Assembly (NCBI RefSeq): GCF_040802235.1
Contig: NC_133174.1
Coordinates: 107,203,647-107,267,646, forward strand
DNA from: Manis javanica
Taxonomy: Eukaryota; Chordata; Mammalia; Pholidota; Manidae
DNA: 64,000 nucleotides
Reading direction: 5' to 3'
In this document: one piece after another, positions 36,161 through 64,000 of the stretch
Position numbering within the stretch: position 1 is the first letter of the stretch
How the letters are laid out: every line of letters starts with the position of its first letter
Position numbers and translations under genes: made by a program
The notes under the pieces: generated by a model
Databases searched by the model: none
Told to the model about the DNA's origin: nothing
The model's input: the letters and a program-made list of their open reading frames with translations, nothing else

Positions 36161-39100
36161 GGATGTGTGAGGGCCTAAGAACATGACTCATATTTACTGA
36201 AGACATGACTGCAGTCTTGATTTGAGCTTACCTGGTATCCCTAATAGGGATGAAGGACCAAATCCTGTCACTTTGAGAAGAGGCTTTATGAAGTTCTGCC
36301 CAGAAGGATGTGAAAAGGTAGCCATTTCAGTTGTCATAATTAGCCATTCCCCCAACCCTTCACTACCTCCTGCCACCCTTCCCTCCAACTGGAACTCATT
36401 CCTGCAGATGGCTTAAACAGAGGCTTAACTCCATTTGTGGACATAATGCTCCCCCAACCGAAGCCATCATCCTTTTATGGAAGTGCTCATTAGGACTTGC
36501 AGGAGGAGCATGCAGTCCTGAGGATGTGGGTGCATGCTAGGAGTGGCAACAGGCATCCTGGTGGACCAAAAGGATGGTGACCTCCCCTGTTCTCAAGGCT
36601 GTGTTGGATATTCCCGTGACACACCTCTAAAATTCAAGAGAAGCAAGATTTGTATAGCAAAACTGGACTTAAGGTACCTTAAGTGGGCTATTCCAGAAGT
36701 TAATTTTCTTGCACTTGTAGCATCCAAACATTGTTGATACTGACTTACTGCAAGGTAGGCAGCGTTCTGCGGGGAAGTGTAGGGAGCAGCACTTCAGTAA
36801 GTGGAGAAAGGGGCTTTTCAGGGCTTTCTAATGCAAGAGTGACATTTGTTAATACGTATTTACCGATGGCTGGTCCACATGAGCATAGGTTGAAATGGGA
36901 AAATCAGTAACAGAAATTGAAAAGTTTGGGAGAAAGAGATCTAGGGGCAGGGCCCCTTGGGGCCTGCACTTTTCTGCCTTGACCAGGGCATGCCTGTATA
37001 TTAGGCTGAGGAAAGACAAGTCTGGCTGGAAAGGTTCTACATCACCTGGAAGCAGCCAATATGGGGAGTATTGGCCACAGCCCCTTCCCATCCCACCTCA
37101 GCCCCTCCTGGGAGTGAAGAAATCATAGAGCATAAGGGAAGGGAAAGTTTAAACATCTGGGAGCTTGTGGGTCTAGGGCATTTTTCCTTCCCTTCTCTTG
37201 GTCCTATCTCACTTTCAGAGTGGGAATTCATCGTTGGCCCTGGAGGACCCAAAGGAGCCAGGGTGGATCCCAGAGGAAAGGAAGCAGAAAGTGCTGGCTT
37301 TGGCTTTGCTTAAGGCCTGTGGACAACTGCAAACAAGACCTTTCTAGATGATCCAATCCAGTTCTCAAGGGACAGTTATGCAGGCATTCTGGGCAAGACT
37401 ACCTTGGAGAGAGTATCATGCCTTTGGCCTCGGTGTGCTCTATGGGAACCCTGAGAGTGGCACACTGGGCACAGCAGGGCAAAGCCCAACAGAGCCGAAC
37501 ATTCCCTCTGGGAATTAGTTGGGTCAGGCATTCTATTTTCTCAATTGCCCAAAAGATCCTATTACCAAGAAGAAGGTCAAGCCCAAATGTAACTTTCTAC
37601 CATTGCATTTTAGTAGTTGTCTCACTCCTTAGGTCTGGTCTGGTCTTCTGTGGTTGAAACAAGAACTTGCATGAAGTCATCAGTGGCAGAGACTAAAATC
37701 AGTAAAGGAGATGAGACGCTGCTGAAGCTCTCCTGCTGCAGTCAGCTCAGTCAGTATCACTCTTTGCCCCAATTTTACCAATTTTCCTGTCAAAAGGTTC
37801 ATGCTTTCAGCCTTAGATTTAGCCTGTTATTGAGTCTACTATTCATTTAAATGAAATGAAAACATGTAATTTGCTTTACTGAATGTTTTATAATACCAAA
37901 GAAAACAGAGTAAGTAGGTAGTGTGTGCTGCTGTAAGCAAACCCAATATATGAATGGATTTTACAAATAAACTAGGGGTGGATTATTGGCAGAATGCTTC
38001 AACACAATTCTTTAAATAACAAACTTCCCTGGTGCATTTTTAAAAACAATTTATGGCTATCAGAACACATCAGTCATATTGATCAGTTCACACCTCACAT
38101 CGAAGAACTTACTGTCTGAGTGCAGGTCTATGCCTTTGGAAGATCTTCCGGTCAAATGTATTACAACCAAAAGAAACAAGAATAAAATACATGTTCTGAC
38201 AGCTTTCCTTTCTATTTAGCTTCCAACAAAATGATACTGAAGTTATTTGGGTAATTCTTGCCTTCTGAGTAGAGTTTTGTTAGATACAAAGTGAGGCAAT
38301 AGGAAACATTTTTTAATGAACACACAGCTCTCACAGATATTATGATCACACTGTTATTACAACATAGATGAGCTGAAACTTTTTGTACAGATTTGGAGGA
38401 AAGAAAACCCTAAAGAGAAATCAAGCATATAGAGGTAGTTGAATAGCAATATGGGAAAATAAAAAGCATTATCTTAATTCCCCTTTCAGTTCATTACGAC
38501 GTAAGAGTAAAATGGCTGCTTAACAAACAACTAGGATAACAAACACACAGACATATTTGCCACTGTTTAAATGGTTTGCATGGTATTTTAATCCTGGCTC
38601 TACTGAGGACTGCATAAAATGATGGAACTAGTTTATCTAAGATAAGCCTATGATGCCACATTGACCTATTTGCTCTTTTATTTTGTTGTTGCTGTGACAA
38701 TAGGTAAATGTTGAGCCACTTTTTAAATGATGCATAAGCTACAGTGTTGTTTTGTAAACTTCTGTTAATCACATTTGCTGCAACAAATTTTTAAAGGGCT
38801 ACAGAGTCATGAAGCAAAAGTTTTACAGTGACACCAGGAATAGAGATTACAGGCACTTCTCTCTCAAGGTTAATTTAGCGCATTTGAATACCCATTTGTA
38901 AGTGAAAATGTCTTCATTTCACTTAGGAAAGTAGTGAAACAGCAGGAGCTGTCACTCTACGAGGAACGAATGTATACATTTCACATGGTTCTTTCTCTCT
39001 GTGCTCAGGAAGGGCCACAAATTGCAGCCCAGGCAATCAGCTGCTTTTCAGAACTGTCTCAATCATAAATCAAAACCTCACTCCACAAGCCCAAGAATGG

Positions 39101-39660
39101 GCTGAAAACAATCTGTCCTCTTCCATTACTTGGGCTGTCTTCCATTTGCATCTTTGTTACACACCTCTGCTATAATTCTGCCTTGGTAAATGGAAATGGA
39201 TGCAAAGTCAACATGTTGGGAACTCAAGGAATGAGTCCCTGAATAAAATTCCTATCTTGGAAATGGAATTCACATCGGGGAACAGGGTCCCCAGTGGATT
39301 CCAGTCCATCAACAGTATGCAGTCTGTTGACAGTAAGAAACCTCCAGGTGCTGTGAACCAGCCTCAGGAGCTCCACTGCTCCAAAAGCCAGCCACAGGGG
39401 ATTATCTGAGCCCAGGCCAGCTCCACAGGCAGAGCTGGAAGCGCCATATGCGCAGTGACTCAACTAGCCCCATGGCTAGAAGCAGTTGGCCTTCAGAAAA
39501 GGCAAATTGTTGCAATAGCTCTCTGCACCCCTAAATCAGGGGCAGGCACTCTTTTCTCCACATGTCTACAGAAAATTAGTTTTATTGATTTTAATTTTCT
39601 ACATTTTTCTGGTTATTAGCTAGCAGCAGCAGTACAGTACAAAGCAGAAAGGCATAATGT
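36161..39660. other. Intergenic DNA, mostly unique
   Basis: No exon recognised. The segment 37850-39180 is AT-rich and free of recognisable repeats; it could include conserved non-coding sequence, but I cannot test that. Open frames here look like chance. Confidence 0.5.
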
Positions 39661-39675
39661 CTGCTTGGTACCTAA

Positions 39676-39916
39676 TATATACACACACACATACATACGC
39701 ACACACACTATGTACATACATACACATATACACACATGCATATACACCCATGCACACACATATACATACATGCACATAACATATACATACACGTGTGTGC
39801 ATGTGTGCACCCAGATATACATACACACACATACATGCACATATACATGCATGCATACACATACACAGACATATATATATACATATATACATATATACAC
39901 ACACACACACAGACAT
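39676..39916. repeat. (CA)n/(TACA)n complex microsatellite
   Basis: About 240 bp of alternating purine-pyrimidine ACAC/ATAC/GCAT units, broken by short interruptions. Long open frames on both strands here are produced by the repeat. Confidence 0.95.
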
Positions 39917-41689
39917 AATCTACTAGGTAAAGACTAGGTCATGATAGACGAGAAAACTAATCAAATGAATAGCACTATCTACCAAGGGGGAGGACTTGTA
40001 ATTCTGGCCTAGATTTAGCTTTACATCTTTTCTCTGTACAACTCTTCACTCCCAAGTTTTGCAGCAAAATCAATTTATATGTGGTGAAAATGGTCAAGTC
40101 CACTGGTTGCCCCATTCAAAGGCAAGGCTTTGCATCTTGCCTCCTACCACTACTGAAACAAAAGCTTGCTGTAGAACAACGTAACGTGTATGTAGGCTAC
40201 TCAGAGTAAAGTGCAATTTTGCCTAGCCAAGACCTACACTTGCTGGAATCAATTAGCTACTCAGTTTTCAACGTGAAGTGTTCTTTGACGTGGAATTTTA
40301 TTTTAAAGAATTAAACTTTCCTTTCTACCTAGATTAAGTAGAGATGTCGTTAGGTAAGTTCATTTCACTTAACTTGCAACTTTCCAATGTGAGCTTCTGG
40401 GGGTGCTTTTGTGACTTGACTGCCGTGCTTATTTAGTAAAATTTGTGTAACAAATACTTTTAAAAGTGTTAAAAATCTGTGAAGGAAATGGGTTCAAAAT
40501 CAAGCTTGGCTATTTACTGGCTGATTGTGTTACGAGGACAAAGTATGTAACATTGTGGAGCTTGTGGAGCCTACGCCTTTGCAACCCTAACATGGGAACT
40601 CTGTTATGACCACATGATGGGCCACCAAGTGGGAGGAGGAGCCTTGAATTTTTTTCCTCCCTTGGCCTTGTAGCTTCCTTGACCAGTAACCACACCTATA
40701 CTTCGATTCCATTCTTGAGTGGCCCAGTCTGGCTCCAAACATCAAACCTGGAAACACATAATTGTATGACAATATAGGATTCATTAAGAAAGTGCAGAAA
40801 AGATCATTTTGTTCCTGCTTACGAATCTCTTTTATGTTGCCTGAGTCATTTTCTCTCTGTTTCTGGCCACAGGTGGTGATGGGAGGAATCAGACTGATTG
40901 AGGCATTAACCTCTCACCCTAACAGAGTGGCTGGGCTGCAAGTGGAAAACGCACTGCAGCTGTCCACAATTACATGGGGGAATAATTTGCGTGAAGGTTC
41001 AATGGCACCATTCATACCCTCCTGCCCCAATACTTTCACTCTGTTACTATAACACTCCTAATATACTTTTTCTCGGGGGTGAGGGGGGTGGGGAGTGGCA
41101 TTAAAGGAATCACACTAGCACTAAACAAGCTAAACAGGGACTCACTCTTCCTTCCTGACCTGCTATTCTTCCCCTATACTGAAATCTTGGGCCCACTAAA
41201 ACTAGGAGGAAAGGCAGTGTTTAGATGAAATCATGGATTGTCTGTTTCCTTTGAAAAGGTTTAAAAACCAAAATGATTGTTTTTTAAAAGGATTCTGTCT
41301 TTTCTACTAGATTGTTTACACTTATGATGAGGCGCATTTCTTCACCAAGTGTTTCAGCACATGCTAGCCGGGTCATGATCCTCAGCACCTGAGAAGCGGT
41401 GGGGTATGGAAGCTAGGTGGGCATGGCTGTGATATGCCAAACTGAACACCATTCCCTCTGAAGCGTTAAATATGATCCTGCCTAAAAGTCCCATTCGTCA
41501 GTGCACTGGGTGAGAAATTAAAGAGACTAATAATTCGATTGCTGAAATAAATGCCTATGCTAGATTACAATAAAAGACACTCTCCCGATTCATCTCTTCA
41601 TTCCAGAAAAATAATTCCTTCAGCTTTGCTCTGTATAACAGAGAGAAAATAGATTGCTTTACTTTACCCTGGCTTATTCCATAATGTAT
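39917..41689. other. Intergenic DNA downstream of LONRF3
   Basis: Unique sequence with a G-rich stretch at 41075-41096. No exon or repeat I can name with confidence. Confidence 0.5.
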
Positions 41690-42490
41690 GCCAAATCCCT
41701 TAAGTCTTTAATATTGTTGAATTCAAACTGAAAACAAAATGGAATCTGTGGAGATAGATGATCCAAGCATGATTCTGAACTTCTTTAAGCATCCAACTAG
41801 ATAGATACAAAAATGGTTCAAAAACTGGGATCAAATGCAGTAAAAAAAGAAATGGTTAAAGTAAAAATGGCACATTTCTAGTATTGTTACTTCCCCCTAG
41901 GCACATGGTAAACCACATCAATAAATAAAGCAAGTGACTTTTCAGTAATATACACTTAAATAGTTATAAACACACTCATAGAAAAAAAGGATACAGTAGT
42001 GCAAAAAAATAAATTATTAGAACACAAAGAAGTATGAACATTATTATACACAACACTATATAAACACCTGAACCACTTGGAATGAGATCTCAAGTCAGTG
42101 TAATAATGCAGCAACATTATTAGTATCTTTGCTTCACATTTCAAGCACACAATCATTTATCTACAAAAGAAAATTAAAGCAAAACCACTTTAAATGGTCA
42201 GAAAATTTTATGTCAAAATCAAACTAATTTTTGTTTTTTCTGGGCTCTTAAACACCTGCTGTGCATGTAGTTGTGCAGCATGTCCAGAAGCATCTTAAGG
42301 CAGAAAGTTTCAAACAAGATGCCATTCTTTTAGCCTTTCTACTCCCTTTCTCTCTGCAATCAGCAGTAAGGTAATACCTCTGTTTGCTACTTCCTGCTGT
42401 AAGATGTTATTGCAATTAGATATATTTACAAGACACCTCCCCTGAGGGCAGCAGGGAGGGTGGGAGCTCCTCTTCAGCAATCCACTCTCA
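41690..42490 (-). other. LONRF3: Probable LONRF3 3' UTR
   Basis: AT-rich, non-repetitive sequence directly after the LONRF3 stop codon. I found no canonical AATAAA on the minus strand down to 41460. The best candidate signal is the variant ATTAAA at 41712-41707 (minus strand), giving a 3' UTR of roughly 0.8 kb. The end coordinate is a guess, and real polyadenylation may occur further left. Confidence 0.45.
41707..41712 (-). terminator. Candidate LONRF3 polyadenylation signal (ATTAAA)
   Basis: TTTAAT on the plus strand reads ATTAAA, the commonest variant poly(A) signal, about 780 nt past the stop codon. No canonical hexamer competes nearby. Motif only; not confirmed. Confidence 0.25.
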
Positions 42491-62122
<19,632 letters not shown>

Positions 62123-64000
62123 CTAGAGGAAGAAGGAGCCAAGCATCAGAATTAGGACCCATATTGTCCTCTGATATCCCTACGCACAGGGGAAAAACAG
62201 AAAACTGCACAGTCCTCATCATTTAGTGGACACAGAGCTTCACTGAGGGGCACTCGTGAGGTATATTTCCCACCTCTGTCCACACAACATCTGTGGCAAA
62301 GGCATGTGCAGCTTGGGTGAAGCTGAGGCAACAGTGTAGGCAGGGACAGAAAGGTGTGTATGGGACAGACTCCTTGGCCTGTGGTAAAGGGGAGAAATGG
62401 AAAGCATAGCACCAGTCCCCTCTCCTAGCCTCTGCCCAGCTAGCACCTTAAGGAGACCAGGGCATACAATGAGTGTACATCCTGTCACTCAGTACTTCCT
62501 CTGGCCCTCATTGCCATTCCCGGCCATCCACAAGTCCCAGCCCCAGAAGGACTTTTGTAGGACTTTGGCACACATGTGTTCACAGGCCTGCAGTTACCAC
62601 TTGCTCCAGAGTTATATGTTGCCCTGCTCAAATGAACTAGGGATGAACTCTTCCTTTTACTAGACTTTGGGTGAAAAGTCTGAAAGAGAGACAACAAAAA
62701 TCATTTGGCAAAGTGATCAATAATGTCTCCAGCCTTTTAAAGAATTTTCACCCAGGAGAGGGATATTTGAAAATGCATCTTGAAATAAATCCAGTGACAC
62801 GGTGTTTATGCAGATTTACCTTGAGAAGTCCGCTCTACTCTAAACCTATAGTCCACAAGTCAAAATGCTCATGCTGTTTTTTCCCCTCTGACCCCCACCA
62901 AAAAAATATTGGTAGATGAAAAATGGGGAGTGTACAGTTGTGAGAAAACAGTGAAGTGAGGAGTGGGTTTTCTCAGTCTAATCTGGGGTTTTCTCAGCAC
63001 AACACCAGTGCTGCATCTTCAACGAGCCCCTGGCGTTGCCTATGCAGGAGTGCACAGCTTTGCAAAGCAAACTTGGGGAGGAAACCCAATCCCTATTCCC
63101 AAACTGGCTCACACTGGAAAGCCAGGGGTGCTGATTTTCTTCATTTCAGATTGAGCTGCAATGAGAAGTCACTTCAGGCACTCAGTTCAGTATTAGTGTT
63201 CTCACTCATGTAATGATGATCTCAAACAATTACTGAAATGCACTGGGGGTTCTCTGGTTTCACGAGATACTCCAAGTTTGAACCCCCACCCTTTTTTTTT
63301 TTTTAGGTTGGGCACCCCTGCATTTTATTCCTTTTCCAGAGCAGGAAGAGAAGCTAGGAAATGTAAGGAAATGTTCCACCTTTCGGAGAATCCAAGAAGC
63401 CACGGAGATCCCAGGGCTTCTGCAGAGATAACACAGGGCAAGTGGCGGTGAAACCGCCGTCCTCAGGGAGCCTAGGTATTCATTCACAGCCAATCTCTGC
63501 CCTCAGGCCTGGCCTTCTGAGCCTCAGCTTCTGCCCCCTTGGCCTCTGCTGGGAAAGCCAGGGTCTGGAGCCCATTTCTCTGTGGTTCTGTTCCCTCATT
63601 TTCAAAAAGAAAGGAAGATTTAGATACCTGTCTTCCTCCAGAGCTTCACACTTCCCAAATCACTTCTCTCTTCTTGGCTACAAATATGGACTTGCAGTCT
63701 ACTTTCACGTTTAAGACATGGTGCAGGAATATGATGAAATCACTTCCACTTGGGGATCAAATGGAGTTGTCTTTGCATAAGAACTCAGCTTGGACAAACA
63801 AAAGGCAGGAAAGGAGGGGCTGGCAGAATCTCTTCCCAGGCTCCGCCCCTAGGCTGATAAGCCACCCTGATTGACGGGCTCCAGGGAAGCAGGCCAACTT
63901 CTTTCTAGTTCTGTCAAATCTCTCACCTGGGTCTGACCAAGAACTGAAAAATGAAGGCAGTAAGTCAAAAAACCCATGTCTGGGTCCTGTCTGAAATCCA
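62123..64000 (-). other. LONRF3: LONRF3 intron upstream of the linker exon (partial)
   Basis: No segment here translates on the minus strand into the TPR-region sequence expected upstream of the linker exon, so this is intron to the window end. It contains a poly(T) tract at 63293-63304 and otherwise mostly unique sequence. I see no exon or confident repeat. Confidence 0.7.

Noticed and set aside
39616..39937. Several overlapping open frames rich in Cys/Val/Tyr or His/Thr
   Set aside because: Translation of a CA/TA microsatellite.
22761..41689. Expected neighbouring genes (for example KIAA1210 downstream of LONRF3 in human)
   Set aside because: No exon recognised; the human intergenic distance is larger than this stretch, so absence is expected.

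Overview
The window is nuclear DNA of a placental mammal. It has vertebrate split-gene structure (GT..AG introns), ancient MIR, L2, MaLR and hAT relics, and many LINE-1 (L1) copies. The only host gene I can support is the 3' two thirds of LONRF3 on the minus strand (eight coding exons, 62122 down to 42491). It encodes a linker, a C3HC4 RING finger and the C-terminal LON substrate-binding domain. LONRF3 is X-linked in eutherians, and the heavy L1 load fits an X chromosome. I see none of the abundant SINEs of primates, rodents, carnivores, ruminants or horses. Together with the young L1 3' ends and an env-derived composite retroelement, this makes a pangolin-like (SINE-poor) genome my best but weak guess.

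Layout. 1-9017: an old antisense L1 3' UTR, split by a degraded class I endogenous retrovirus (876-5647, two ~0.4 kb LTRs, tRNA-Phe-type primer site, gag start, no pol seen). The same L1 3' UTR carries an ~830 bp ATTAATTAATT-type minisatellite. An ERVK-type LTR element with a 6-bp target duplication follows (7971-9011). 9018-15033: AT-rich DNA, an L1 ORF2 piece in sense orientation abutting an antisense L1 3' half, then unique DNA. 15050-22744: a near-full-length, dead L1 with a 16-bp target duplication, interrupted by a 1.7 kb antisense composite (env transmembrane ORF, LTR-like sequence, poly(A), L1 3' tail, poly(A)) with its own 17-bp target duplication. 22761-41700: gene-free DNA with MIR, L2, MaLR, LTR and L1 relics. 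41700-62122: LONRF3 3' UTR, exons and introns, containing three short L1 3'-end insertions with clear target duplications. 62123-64000: LONRF3 intron.

The observation I would follow first is inside LONRF3. A ~153 bp tandem duplication copied the last 20 nt of the second RING exon together with its splice donor into the following intron. The copied donor lies exactly 156 nt (52 codons) downstream, the intervening sequence is open in frame, and a good pyrimidine-rich acceptor precedes the copied exon end. This gives the gene two identical alternative 5' splice sites and a possible 19-nt microexon.
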